From JARRLC01 sp050290865 (GTDB taxonomy: Bacteria; Pseudomonadota; Alphaproteobacteria; Rhizobiales; Rhodomicrobiaceae): a stretch of DNA of 64,000 bases. The position numbers were made by a program, and so were the translations under genes. Shown one piece after another: positions 16,860 to 26,251 of this stretch (the stretch's first letter is position 1; each line of letters begins with the position of its first letter). The notes below the pieces were generated by a model that worked only from the letters and a program-made list of their open reading frames with translations, was not told where the DNA came from and searched no databases. The stretch is taken from the NCBI GenBank assembly GCA_050290865.1, contig JBNKIW010000002.1, positions 177,924 through 241,923 of the forward strand, read 5' to 3'.

Positions 16860-17207
16860 TGCTTTCATGAAGTAGTGTTGTCAAATAAACGCATATGTGA
16901 GCACCAAACTTCAACATGATATCAACACAGCTCAAAGCGCTTCCACCTTTGGTTGCAATTGCGGCGTCGGTGATGTAAGTTATCATCATGAACGTTGCAA
17001 TCTGAGCACAGATAGTCCTGTCATGCCTGGGCAGATGATAATGGTTGCTCGATTTATAGCCAATGTCATTTTGTCATATTATCTTTGTGCGCACTGCGTT
17101 TGGGATTGAACTACTTTTACTCCTATGTTATATAATATCGCTCTACATAATTATAACATAATTGTTTAAAACTAAAGTCAAATAGGGCTGAGAAATCAGA
17201 ACTTTTC
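16860..17207. other. AT-rich intergenic region before the EPS operon
   Basis: This 348-base gap is visibly richer in A and T than the surroundings, especially 17100-17200. It contains no supported gene. It probably holds the promoter of the operon that begins with the sugar-phosphate transferase (separate entry). Its composition, continuing into the first part of the next gene, suggests acquired DNA or silencer-type control. Confidence 0.5.
17106..17136 (+). promoter_or_regulatory. Candidate sigma-70-type promoter of the EPS operon
   Basis: TTGAAC at 17106-17111 and a perfect TATAAT at 17131-17136 are separated by 19 bases, slightly longer than the ideal 17. The -10 box lies 72 bases before the start codon of the sugar-phosphate transferase. 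The region is so AT-rich that chance matches are likely, so this is only a candidate. Confidence 0.35.
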
Positions 17208-18689
17208 ATGACATATTTGTCGTCAAGTGCTCAAGAGAGCTTTCATGATAAGGACGAGTATTCCTCACGCGCAGAGAACGCGTCTCGACGCCGCTTGTCT
17301 AGGGTGATTGTGAGTGATTTAATTGCCCTTGGTGAACTCATCATCGTTATTGTCTGCGCCGCTCTTGTTAAGTTGACCTATGTGGATATGTATGTGGGCT
17401 CAACTGTGGCGGATATATCCTATCTTGGAGTTGGTGTAATAGGAAGTGTCTTGAATTTATTCGTTATGAGAGCCTTGGGTGTTCATAATCCAGACGATAT
17501 AACCAAAGGCTATTCGATAAGGCGGATAATCAAAGCGTTTTCAATAACCTTCATCATACTTTTGGTGATCGCATTTCTATTAAGAAATACCGATCAGTAC
17601 TCACGTGGGTGGTTTCTAATCTGGTTTGGAAGTTGCGTCTTTGCTACGATAAGCTATCGCGCACTTGCGAATGCGGCTCTGACGCGGCTCGCCCGCCGTA
17701 ATCTGTTCAACCGCCGAGTAGCGATGGTCGGCGTAGAGCCGTACAGTACGCGCGTGCGCAAATATATCGAGCACAACTCGCCTGATGTAGACATCGTCGG
17801 CGTCTTTTCCATTCCGAAATGGACCGACGAGGGGAAGTCAACAAAGCTGCAGGAATTGCTGCAGGTGGGCAGGACGGTTCAACTCGATCAGATCATCATC
17901 GTGTTGCCTACCTATGATCATGATCATGTTCAGGAGATCCTGCTGGAGCTCAGTCCCCTGGCCACGCACATCGACTTCTGCCCGGGAGAGATGGCGCTGC
18001 GCGTGAAGCGGCCGTCCATCAGCTATATCGGCAAGGCTGCCTTCTACAGCATACAGCGTCACCCGATTACCGGTTGGGGTGTGGTGGCCAAGCGGGCCAT
18101 TGACCTTGCCTTCGTGATCCCCGGCTTGATCATCTTTTCGCCGTTGATGCTGGTCATCGCCGCCCTCATCAAGCTCAGTAGTGCTGGCCGGATCTTCTTC
18201 GTTCAGGAGCGACACGGGCTGAACAACAATGTGATCCGCGTCCTCAAGTTTCGCACGATGACGGACGTGAAGCGCGACGGCGCGCACCAGGTCGTCGTGG
18301 GTGACAAGGGGGTTACGGCGATCGGCCGTATTCTGCGCCGCACGAGCCTCGACGAGCTGCCGCAGATGATCAACGTGCTGCGCGGAGATATGTCGCTGGT
18401 CGGGCCGCGTCCTCACGCCGTGCCGATGAATGAGAAGTATGCGGATGTCGTGCGGCACAATAGAGATTACGAGCGTCTGGAGCGCTACGCGGCTCGGCAC
18501 AAGGTTAAGCCCGGTATTACTGGATGGGCGCAAGTCAATGATTTGCGCGGAATAACGGACACGCACGAAAAGATCGCGAAGCGTGTGGAGTATGATCTGC
18601 ATTACATTAGCAATTGGTCGCTCTGGCTCGATATAAAGATTATCTTGATGACATTTTCGGTGGTTCTGAAGGGGGAGAACGCGCATTAG
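17208..18689 (+). CDS. Undecaprenyl-phosphate sugar phosphotransferase (WcaJ-type initiating enzyme)
   Basis: The 493-residue polyprenyl glycosylphosphotransferase starts EPS repeat-unit synthesis by moving a hexose-1-phosphate, probably glucose, onto undecaprenyl phosphate. The N-terminal half has four membrane segments (residues ~35-60, 70-95, 110-130, 140-155) and a CoA-binding-like domain. After a fifth hydrophobic segment (IDLAFVIPGLIIFSPLMLVIAALI) comes the catalytic domain with FVQERHGLNNN, VLKFRTM, TSLDELPQMINVLRGDMSLV, GPRPHAVPMNE and PGITGWAQVN. The RPHAVPMNE variant is typical of WcaJ/ExoY-like glucose-1-P transferases with full-length topology. The gene's first third is AT-rich, and its codon use changes toward the GC-rich 3' part. 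Confidence 0.9.
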   Translation: MTYLSSSAQESFHDKDEYSSRAENASRRRLSRVIVSDLIALGELIIVIVCAALVKLTYVDMYVGSTVADISYLGVGVIGSVLNLFVMRALGVHNPDDITKGYSIRRIIKAFSITFIILLVIAFLLRNTDQYSRGWFLIWFGSCVFATISYRALANAALTRLARRNLFNRRVAMVGVEPYSTRVRKYIEHNSPDVDIVGVFSIPKWTDEGKSTKLQELLQVGRTVQLDQIIIVLPTYDHDHVQEILLELSPLATHIDFCPGEMALRVKRPSISYIGKAAFYSIQRHPITGWGVVAKRAIDLAFVIPGLIIFSPLMLVIAALIKLSSAGRIFFVQERHGLNNNVIRVLKFRTMTDVKRDGAHQVVVGDKGVTAIGRILRRTSLDELPQMINVLRGDMSLVGPRPHAVPMNEKYADVVRHNRDYERLERYAARHKVKPGITGWAQVNDLRGITDTHEKIAKRVEYDLHYISNWSLWLDIKIILMTFSVVLKGENAH

Positions 18690-18851
18690 TGGCGCGCGCA
18701 TGAGAAGTTTTCCACGCCTCCGCTGATGACTTCAGAGATCTAAGGCGATCAAAAAAACCAACCTTTCCGGCAGCGAAACTATAACGAGCTGACGGCAACG
18801 CATTGCTTCCTGTTTTAGATATTATTGTAACAGTACTTAATGGGTAATTCG

Positions 18852-20171
18852 ATGAAAGTCAGCATTTTGGGGTTGGGGTATGTCGGCGTGGTGTCAGCGG
18901 CTTGCTTGGCCAAAAAGGGGCATATCATTGTTGGGGGCGATATCGCCAGAAACAAGGTTGACGCGATAAACAGCGGGCTGACGCCGATCGTCGAGGCTGG
19001 CGTCGACGCCATGCTTGCCGAAGCAGTGGGGAATAATCGTGTTCGCGCCACGCTTGATGTCGACGAAGCTGTTCTGGCAACTGACCTCTCGCTCGTTTGC
19101 GTCGGCACCCCAAGCCTTGAGAACGGGGACCTGAATATCAGCGCCGTCAAACACGTCTGCAGTCAGATCGGCGCTGCAATCGCCAGGAAAGGCCAGAAGC
19201 ATACAATCGTCATCCGTTCCACTGTGCTGCCAGGAACATTGGGCAAGGTCATCACGCCGATCCTCGAAGACGCCACTCGCGGCAGGGCGGGCGAGACATT
19301 CAGGCTTGCGCACAACCCCGAGTTTCTGCGTGAAGGCACGGCCGTTTACGACTTCTTCAATCCACCGATAACCGTCATTGGTGCCACGGATCCGGAGGCG
19401 GCAGATGTGGTGGCCTCGCTTTATGCAGGGATCGACGCGCAGCTTGTCATCACTTCCACCGAAGTCAGCGAGATGGTGAAATATGTCGGCAATGTGTGGC
19501 ACGCTCTCAAGGTCTGCTTCGGTAATGAAATAGGTAACCTTTGCAAGGCCCAAGGTGTCGACAGTCACGAGGTGATGAAGATTTTCTCCCTGGACCGGAA
19601 GCTGAACATCTCGCCCCACTACCTGAAGCCAGCTTTCGCTTTCGGCGGTTCGTGCCTTCCGAAAGATACCCGGGCCATCGTGTATCGTGCCAAGGAACTC
19701 GATCTGCGCCTGCCGCTGCTCGGCAGCATCATGGACAGCAACCGGCTGCAAGTTGAGCGGGCGCTAAATCTTATAACAAGTAAAAGAAAGAAACGCATTG
19801 GCATATGCGGTTTCAGCTTTAAGAACGGCACCGACGATCTTCGGGAAAGCCCGGTTGTCGAACTGATCGAACGACTGATTGGCAAGGGATACGATCTACG
19901 GCTCTACGATTCCAACGTCATCCTTGCCGCGCTCCACGGCGCGAACCGCAACTATATACTGAACGTTATCCCGCACATCAGCAACCTGCTCATGGATAGT
20001 CTGGACGCGGTGCTGGAACGCAGCGAACTGGTGGTCATCGGCAACCATGCCGAGGAGTTCGAAACCGTGCCGTCGCGGCTGCGCTCCGATCAGCTTCTGG
20101 TCGATCTGGTTCGCCTCAAAGACACGCAAGGTCTTAACAGCCGCTACGACGGCATCAACTGGGTGATCTGA
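18852..20171 (+). CDS. GDP-mannose 6-dehydrogenase (AlgD-like)
   Basis: The protein belongs to the UDP-glucose/GDP-mannose dehydrogenase family. The Rossmann start is MKVSILGLGYVGVVSAACLA, followed by VCVGTPS, HTIVIRSTVLPGT, NPEFLREGTAVYDF and the active site FAFGGSCLPKD. From ATG at 18852 the catalytic Cys is residue 268, the same number as in Pseudomonas AlgD; this favours 18852 over ATG at 18840. GTDDLRESPVVEL and the C-terminal YILNVIPHISNLL also resemble AlgD more than UDP-glucose dehydrogenases. It should oxidise GDP-mannose to GDP-mannuronate for the EPS. A UDP-sugar specificity cannot be fully excluded. Confidence 0.88.
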   Translation: MKVSILGLGYVGVVSAACLAKKGHIIVGGDIARNKVDAINSGLTPIVEAGVDAMLAEAVGNNRVRATLDVDEAVLATDLSLVCVGTPSLENGDLNISAVKHVCSQIGAAIARKGQKHTIVIRSTVLPGTLGKVITPILEDATRGRAGETFRLAHNPEFLREGTAVYDFFNPPITVIGATDPEAADVVASLYAGIDAQLVITSTEVSEMVKYVGNVWHALKVCFGNEIGNLCKAQGVDSHEVMKIFSLDRKLNISPHYLKPAFAFGGSCLPKDTRAIVYRAKELDLRLPLLGSIMDSNRLQVERALNLITSKRKKRIGICGFSFKNGTDDLRESPVVELIERLIGKGYDLRLYDSNVILAALHGANRNYILNVIPHISNLLMDSLDAVLERSELVVIGNHAEEFETVPSRLRSDQLLVDLVRLKDTQGLNSRYDGINWVI

Positions 20172-21431
20172 ATGAGCAACGCCACGCGCCCCCGACGGGT
20201 TCTGATCATTGTGCAGAATCTGCCTGTTCCCTTCGATCGCCGCGTGTGGAACGAGGCGAACGCGCTTGCCGCCGCGGGGTATGAAGTGACGGTGATCTGT
20301 CCGAAAGGCAGAGGCGCCAGCGCGAAGCACGAAGTAATCGGCGGCATTCATATCTATCGTCACGCGCTGCCGCTTGAAGCGCGGGGCGCGCTCGGCTATC
20401 TGTTCGAATATGGAAGCACTCTGTTCTTCGAGACCTGGCTTGCCTGGAAAATATTTTTCAAGCGTGGCTTCGATGTTATCCACGCCTGCAACCCTCCAGA
20501 CATGATATTTCTTGTCGCCCTGCCTTTCAAATTGTTCTTTGGCAAACGCTTTATTTTCGACCATCACGATCTCAATCCCGAACTCTACATATCGAAGTTC
20601 GGACGCAAAGATTTCTTCTATCGGCTGCTGCGCTGGTTCGAGTATTACACGTTCCGTGTCGCTGACGTGTCGATAGCCACCAACAACTCATACCGTGCCG
20701 CCGCTATCGAGCGCGGGCGCATGGCGCCAGAGAAAGTTTTCGTCGTTCGCTCAGGGCCAAACCTGGAACGGCTGCGCATTGTGCCCCCGGATGAGAAGCT
20801 CAAGAAGAGCCGCAGATATCTGGTCGGTTATGTGGGGGTCATCAGCGAGTCGGAAGGCATCGACCTGCTGCTCGACGCCGTGGACCATATCGTGCGCAAA
20901 AGGGGGCGTGAGGACATTCACTTCGGCATTGTCGGCGGCGGCCCCGAGCTTGAAGCGGTCAAAGCGCTGGCCACGAGAATGCAACTTGACGATTACGTCA
21001 CCTTCACAGGCCGAGCCAGCGACCAAGCGCTGCTCGCCATGCTCAATACGGCCGATGTCTGCATCAATCCCGAGCGCGTGAACGATATGACGGACAAGTC
21101 CACCATGAACAAGATCATGGAATATATGGCGCTGGGTAAGCCGATGGTGCAATTCGACGTCACCGAAGGACGCTTCTCGGCGCAAGACGCGTCGCTGTAC
21201 GCCAAGCCGAACGATGTCGTCGATCTGGCGGAAAAGCTGCTGGCATTGATCGACGATCCGGAACGCCGCAAATCCATGGGTGTGTCCGGTAGGCGCCGCG
21301 TGTGTGAGCAGCTCGCCTGGCCGTATGAAGTGCCAAAATTATTGAGCGCGTATGAGCGCGCGTTTGCGGCAAAAGAACGGCGTGCGAAGCCTAGTGCCGA
21401 AATTCCGGATGGCAGCATCAGCCAGCAATGA
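20172..21431 (+). CDS. Family 4 glycosyltransferase
   Basis: The 419-residue GT-B enzyme starts right after the dehydrogenase stop. The N-terminal domain has VLIIVQNLPVPFDRRVWNEANALAAAGYEVTVICPKG, a common start in EPS GT4 enzymes, and FDHHDLNPELY. The C-terminal donor domain has YLVGYVGVISESEGIDLLLDAV, GGGPELEAVKALA, FTGRASDQALLAMLNTADVCINPE and the MNKIMEYMALGKPMVQFD signature with its Glu. It should add one sugar to the lipid-linked EPS intermediate; the donor cannot be told. Confidence 0.88.
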   Translation: MSNATRPRRVLIIVQNLPVPFDRRVWNEANALAAAGYEVTVICPKGRGASAKHEVIGGIHIYRHALPLEARGALGYLFEYGSTLFFETWLAWKIFFKRGFDVIHACNPPDMIFLVALPFKLFFGKRFIFDHHDLNPELYISKFGRKDFFYRLLRWFEYYTFRVADVSIATNNSYRAAAIERGRMAPEKVFVVRSGPNLERLRIVPPDEKLKKSRRYLVGYVGVISESEGIDLLLDAVDHIVRKRGREDIHFGIVGGGPELEAVKALATRMQLDDYVTFTGRASDQALLAMLNTADVCINPERVNDMTDKSTMNKIMEYMALGKPMVQFDVTEGRFSAQDASLYAKPNDVVDLAEKLLALIDDPERRKSMGVSGRRRVCEQLAWPYEVPKLLSAYERAFAAKERRAKPSAEIPDGSISQQ

Positions 21432-21510
21432 GGAGAGGCGGAAATTTGGGGGATCGGGGGAGCAGAAGGCAGAGATGCCCCGGTTCTCATGACCGCAAGG
21501 ACGGTGTGGC

Positions 21511-23469
21511 ATGAACGCAGCTCAGATTAAGCTCGCATGGTATTGGAACCGGCTGCGCTCTATGAGCACGCCGGAAATGCTGCACCGCCTTTCTGAAATG
21601 GCCAAGCGCAAAGCGTCCAGATCGGCGGACGTGCGTTTGTTCGATGCCGGCGAAGGTCCGCTGCCAGGACTGGCGACGCTGCGTGGCCGTCTCGTGCAGC
21701 CCGATGAGGGTTTGCTGCAGAATTGGCGGGATGTGTTGGAGGCGGCGCGTCACGGACGCTATGTCATGCTCGGCACGACCTGGCTTGGTGTCGCTGGCCC
21801 CGAGAAATGGCATCTCGATCCAGTCAGCGGCCGTGCATGGGCTAAGGACCGCTATTGCTTCGATATTTCATGGCGCCACGAGCGCATGCTGGGCGACGTG
21901 AAATACACCGCGGAATTGAACCGGCTCCAGTATCTCCAACCTATCGCGGCACTCGCTCATGCGACCGGAGACAACGCGGCCGCACGTTTCTGTGTGGCCG
22001 AAATCGAAAGCTGGATCGACACCAATCCGCCGTTTCTGGGCATCCACTGGGTATCCGGGATTGAGCTGGCGCTCCGCGTCATCAGCTTCCTGGTTGTAAT
22101 CGGCTGCTTAGGTGAGAATGCATTCAATCCCGCCCAAAAGCGCAAGATCCGGGATACCCTGCTGGCGCACGCCTTCTGGCTGGAGCGCTACCCGTCACGT
22201 TATTCCTCCGCCAACAATCACCTTATCGCGGAAGCAACCGCGCTGTTCGTGCTCGGAACACTCGCGCCTGATTTGCCGGGGGCTACGTCCTGGCGGGATT
22301 ACGGCCGCGAAACCCTGATAAGGGAATCCTCGCGGCAATTCCACGAAGACGGTGTCGGCGCTGAGCAATCGCCGACTTACACCGCTTTTACCTTGGAGAT
22401 GTATCTCCTCTGTCTGCATGTGGCGGAGGCCGCAGGCAATCCATTTCCGGCGAAACCGCGGGAACGGCTTGGCCGGGCCGGTGAATTCCTGCGCTGGATT
22501 ACCGATAGCGAGGGCAATCAGCCTCGGTTCGGCGACGACGACGAAGGCCGTGTGATCACCTCACAGCTCGCGCACGAGCGGCACTATGTCAGCTCCGTGC
22601 TGGCTTGCCTCGCTGCAATGTTGAACCGGAGCGACCTCGCCCCCCCGCAGCCCGAACCGCATTTGCGGCAAGTCCTGTTTGGCGTGCCGGCGGAAAGTGC
22701 CCGCGGACCGCAAGGCGTGCGCCGCTTTGTTGCCGGCGGATACACTGTGGCCCGAACCCGCCCGGCTGGACGAGACGCGATGTTGCTATTCGACCACGGC
22801 CCGCTCGGCTATCTTTCCATCGCCGCGCACGGTCATGCCGACGCGCTCGCTGTCTGGCTGCATCTGGATGGACAGCCGATCATCGCGGATGCCGGCACCT
22901 ACCTTTATCATTCCGGCGGCGAATGGCGAGATCATTTCCGCGGCACCCGCGTTCACAACACGCTCTGCCTCGGCGGCGCAGATCAAAGCGTCATGGTTGG
23001 GCCGTTCAACTGGAGCCAGAAGGCGCGCTGCAAATTGCTGTCCTGCGAGGAGAGGGCGGAGAACTGGCGGGTGTTAGCCGAACACGACGGGTACCGACGC
23101 AGATTCGGCCTGGTGCATGTGCGCTCGGTTCACGGGGACGAAACCGGCTACCTGATCGCTGACCGCCTCGAGGGAACGGCCAAGGCTGAGCCACTGGAGG
23201 CCAGCGGGCGTTTCATCATCGCGCCGAACGCCGCTCCGGAGGCGGGAGACGGCGGGCGCGTCCGGATTCATCTCGGCGGTCGGCCGCAATTGGAACTCGC
23301 GTTCTTCACTGGCAGAGAAGAAAGCGGAGTGCCGCTTCCTGCGCATTTGGAAACTGTATCCGTGTCGGAGCAATTTGGCACCCGCATGGACAGTCATGCG
23401 GTGGCATGGAAGCTTCCCGCGGCAGAAGTCAGAAAATCTTCCGTGATCACTCGGATAAGCGTGTTGTAA
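21511..23469 (+). CDS. Heparinase II/III family protein
   Basis: The 652-residue product has an all-helical (alpha/alpha)-barrel N-terminal domain (WHLDPVSGRAWAKDRYCFDISWRHE; NNHLIAEATALFVLGT; FHEDGVGAEQSPTYTAFTLEMYLL) and a C-terminal beta-sandwich domain of heparinase II/III type (FDHGPLGYLSIAAHGHADALAVWLHLDGQPIIADAGTYLYHSGGEWRDHFRGTRVHNT). This HGHAD...GTY...R.HNT pattern holds the likely catalytic His and Tyr residues. No signal peptide is evident. The family cleaves uronic-acid-containing polysaccharides by beta-elimination, which fits an EPS with mannuronic acid made by the neighbouring dehydrogenase. Such genes are frequent in alphaproteobacterial EPS loci. Confidence 0.85.
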   Translation: MNAAQIKLAWYWNRLRSMSTPEMLHRLSEMAKRKASRSADVRLFDAGEGPLPGLATLRGRLVQPDEGLLQNWRDVLEAARHGRYVMLGTTWLGVAGPEKWHLDPVSGRAWAKDRYCFDISWRHERMLGDVKYTAELNRLQYLQPIAALAHATGDNAAARFCVAEIESWIDTNPPFLGIHWVSGIELALRVISFLVVIGCLGENAFNPAQKRKIRDTLLAHAFWLERYPSRYSSANNHLIAEATALFVLGTLAPDLPGATSWRDYGRETLIRESSRQFHEDGVGAEQSPTYTAFTLEMYLLCLHVAEAAGNPFPAKPRERLGRAGEFLRWITDSEGNQPRFGDDDEGRVITSQLAHERHYVSSVLACLAAMLNRSDLAPPQPEPHLRQVLFGVPAESARGPQGVRRFVAGGYTVARTRPAGRDAMLLFDHGPLGYLSIAAHGHADALAVWLHLDGQPIIADAGTYLYHSGGEWRDHFRGTRVHNTLCLGGADQSVMVGPFNWSQKARCKLLSCEERAENWRVLAEHDGYRRRFGLVHVRSVHGDETGYLIADRLEGTAKAEPLEASGRFIIAPNAAPEAGDGGRVRIHLGGRPQLELAFFTGREESGVPLPAHLETVSVSEQFGTRMDSHAVAWKLPAAEVRKSSVITRISVL

Positions 23470-23506
23470 AAATGTCGGCTATTGAGCGCCAGGGCGCCGT
23501 GCGCCT

Positions 23507-24976
23507 ATGCTGAAGCACATTCTTATATATACACCGGCTCGAATTGTCCCGGCGGCCGTCGGTCTGCTGAACCTCGGCATATTCACCCGCGTGCTGTCTG
23601 CGGAGCAGTACGGCTACTTCGCCCTGGCCGTGGCGATCGCCTTCGTGCTGGATGGCTTTCTCGGCCAGTGGCTGACGGCCGGTATCATGAGGTTTTATGC
23701 CGCCCGGCGAAGCGAGGAAGAAATCGATCAACTGCTCGCGAGTTGCGGGGTGCTTTTCCTGTTGCCTGCGATTGTCCTGTGCGCCGTGGGGGCCACAATC
23801 CTCTGCCTGTCCCTTGAGAGCGGACCTCAACAGACAGCGTTGCTGGTGGCTCTGCCCTACTTCTTTTTCTTCAGCCTTCAACAGTTGGTGTTGCGGGTGC
23901 ACATGGCGGCGATCAACAGCATCCGCTACGCAATATTCAACATGCTGCAGGCGTTGCTCAGTGCCGCCTTCGCCATCGGCATCGTCATGCGCTACGCCGA
24001 TCCATCGCTGGCCGTCATGGGGATCACCGCAGGCATTGCCGGTACACTTCTTGCTGATTGGCGGACGACGCGGCGTCTGCTCACTTTCACACAGGCGCGC
24101 CGCTCAACCATGGTTGCGGTCGTCAGGTTTTCCTGGCCGATCATGGTGGCAAGCGGCCTGGCATTCGTCAGCGCCCGGCTCAACCGCTTCCTGCTGCTGG
24201 CTTTTATGGGAGCAGGCGCGGTCGGCCTGTATAACGCAGGCCAAGTTCTCGCGGAGCAGGCGATCGCCGCAATCTTCATGATCATCGCGGCTGCAGCGCA
24301 GCCGATCACCGTCAAGGTCCAGGAAACCGAAGCGCCGGAAGCCCTGCAAGCGCGGCTCAGGCATAACGCCATCTGGATTTTCGGCCTGGGCCTGCCGAGC
24401 GCCGCCGGGCTCGCCATTATCGCACCCGAAGTCTCCACGCTGTTCCTGGGCGAGAAGTTTCGCAGCACCGCTGTTCAGATGATACCCCTTCTCGCGATAA
24501 GTGCATTCTTCAGTGGCTTGCGTGTCCACTTCGTCGTTCACAGTTATTTCCTGGCGAGAAAGCTGCATTTCGGCCTTTACATATCGGTCCTCAGTCTTGC
24601 GGTGATGGCGATTACCAACGTGATGCTCATTCCGGCTTATGGCATCCTTGGCGCGGTTGTTGCGAGTTTGTTGACCGAGGGTGTGTGTCTGATCGCCGCT
24701 TATGCGCTGACGTTCCACGCTGTGCGGTTGCCGCTGCCGTTGCTGGATATCGGCAAGATCGTGGTCGCAACCGTCGTGATGGCCGCTATTCTTCAAGTGT
24801 TGCCGGCTATGCCCTCCCTTCTGGCGCTCATTGCAAAGCTGGGGGCAGCTGGCCTCTGCATCGGCGGCATCGCACTTGTCCTCAATTTCGGCGATTGTGC
24901 CACCAAAACTGCCATGTTGGCGAAGCGTCTGCTGGCATCGTCTCCTCCACTGTTCGTAATATTCGGCAGACGCTAA
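23507..24976 (+). CDS. Oligosaccharide flippase (Wzx/MATE-like)
   Basis: The 489-residue membrane protein has about 12-14 hydrophobic helices. The start, IYTPARIVPAAVGLLNLGIFTRVLSAEQYGYFALAVAIA, is typical of the polysaccharide biosynthesis (RfbX/Wzx) family, and RLNRFLLLAFMGAGAVGLYNAGQVLAEQ matches the second half. It should flip the undecaprenyl-linked repeat unit across the inner membrane. It stands directly before the polymerase-like gene, 6 bases apart. Confidence 0.87.
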   Translation: MLKHILIYTPARIVPAAVGLLNLGIFTRVLSAEQYGYFALAVAIAFVLDGFLGQWLTAGIMRFYAARRSEEEIDQLLASCGVLFLLPAIVLCAVGATILCLSLESGPQQTALLVALPYFFFFSLQQLVLRVHMAAINSIRYAIFNMLQALLSAAFAIGIVMRYADPSLAVMGITAGIAGTLLADWRTTRRLLTFTQARRSTMVAVVRFSWPIMVASGLAFVSARLNRFLLLAFMGAGAVGLYNAGQVLAEQAIAAIFMIIAAAAQPITVKVQETEAPEALQARLRHNAIWIFGLGLPSAAGLAIIAPEVSTLFLGEKFRSTAVQMIPLLAISAFFSGLRVHFVVHSYFLARKLHFGLYISVLSLAVMAITNVMLIPAYGILGAVVASLLTEGVCLIAAYALTFHAVRLPLPLLDIGKIVVATVVMAAILQVLPAMPSLLALIAKLGAAGLCIGGIALVLNFGDCATKTAMLAKRLLASSPPLFVIFGRR

Positions 24977-24982
24977 GCCGCC

Positions 24983-26251
24983 ATGATGAACAAATTTACT
25001 CTTGATTATATTATCTATGCGTCTTTATTGCTTTACCTTTTCTTGCCTGGTGACGTTCTCGATTTCGCCTACCCGTATTCAAACCCTGGCGGTTCTCCGC
25101 TCCTGAAGATTCACCCGGCCAGCTATCTCCTGATGCTCGCGCTGGGCGTAAAGCTGATGTCCGATCATCCCACTGCGTTCATCGCGTCGCAACTGAAGAG
25201 CAATGGCTGGGCCGCGCAATTTTTCCTGGCAGTCATGACTATCGCCATGATTGGCTTGCTGAAATACGGAGTCGGGGGGCTGGCATACCTGGTGGATACG
25301 CTGGCAATGGCGGCAATCGTGATCATGCTCCTGGCCCACATCTCCCCGGAGCGACGGTATCGCATCTCCGCGATGGTCCTCACGGTGGTGTTCATCAACT
25401 CGCTCGTTGCCATCGCCGAATTCCTGGCCAAGACGCATCTGCTGCCCCATGGTGCTCTGGGCGGGTCCGACTATTTTCGTGCTACAGCTTTTTTTGGCCA
25501 TCCGTTGGCGAATGCACTGATTACGGTGCCGACACTGCCGTTATTGTTCGCGATGCCGTGGAGCGGCATCCGCAAGACCACGTACTCCGGCGCCTATATC
25601 GTTTCCCTATTGGCATTCGGAACCAGAGGCGGATTCGCAGTGGGGACATTCAACCTTGCTGCATCGCTGCTGGTCTATGGGGCGATCCTAGTGAAGAGGA
25701 GACAAATTCGTATCTCTACGCTGCTGCTTGCCACTCAGTTCATCTTTCTTCTCGCTGGTGGCGTATTGGCTTTCTTGGTTCTGGGAACTGAATTCGGTGC
25801 CCGTCTCGTTGGACGAGCCTACATCGACGATAGCGCAGAAGCCCGAATTGAGATCTTTCGAATATTTGACTTTCTAAGTTTTGCGCAGATATGGAGCGGT
25901 ATCCATCAGAACGGAGTGCTGTTGCTTCGTGAGAAGTACACATTTTTTCGGTATCTCGAGAATTTCTGGGTTATCATGCTCATTAGCATGGGCATCCCGA
26001 TGTTTGTCGTGTTTTCGTGTTCTCTACTGTGGTTCCTGTATGGGCTGCGCTCTGCGCAGAGCGATTTGTTAACCCTCGCTACGATCAGCTTCATAATACT
26101 TGCTAGCGGGAACAACTCACTGAGCACCAAGACGCCAGCGCTGACGATATTTGCTGCAACCGTTTACGGGCTGCGGCGTCCACGCGCCAGTGATGATGGA
26201 GCTAGACATGGCCAAGCTTTCCACGGACAGGCCGGCACATATGGCTGCTAG
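24983..26251 (+). CDS. O-antigen/EPS polymerase-like membrane protein (Wzy)
   Basis: The 422-residue protein has about ten hydrophobic segments and a periplasmic loop with the HPLANALITVPTLPLL and TRGGFAVGTFNLAASLLVYGAIL features seen in Wzy and O-antigen ligase-like proteins. Primary sequences of this group vary greatly, so the call rests on topology and position between Wzx and a glycosyltransferase. It should join repeat units in the periplasm. Its 3' end overlaps the next gene by 44 bases. Confidence 0.75.
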   Translation: MMNKFTLDYIIYASLLLYLFLPGDVLDFAYPYSNPGGSPLLKIHPASYLLMLALGVKLMSDHPTAFIASQLKSNGWAAQFFLAVMTIAMIGLLKYGVGGLAYLVDTLAMAAIVIMLLAHISPERRYRISAMVLTVVFINSLVAIAEFLAKTHLLPHGALGGSDYFRATAFFGHPLANALITVPTLPLLFAMPWSGIRKTTYSGAYIVSLLAFGTRGGFAVGTFNLAASLLVYGAILVKRRQIRISTLLLATQFIFLLAGGVLAFLVLGTEFGARLVGRAYIDDSAEARIEIFRIFDFLSFAQIWSGIHQNGVLLLREKYTFFRYLENFWVIMLISMGIPMFVVFSCSLLWFLYGLRSAQSDLLTLATISFIILASGNNSLSTKTPALTIFAATVYGLRRPRASDDGARHGQAFHGQAGTYGC

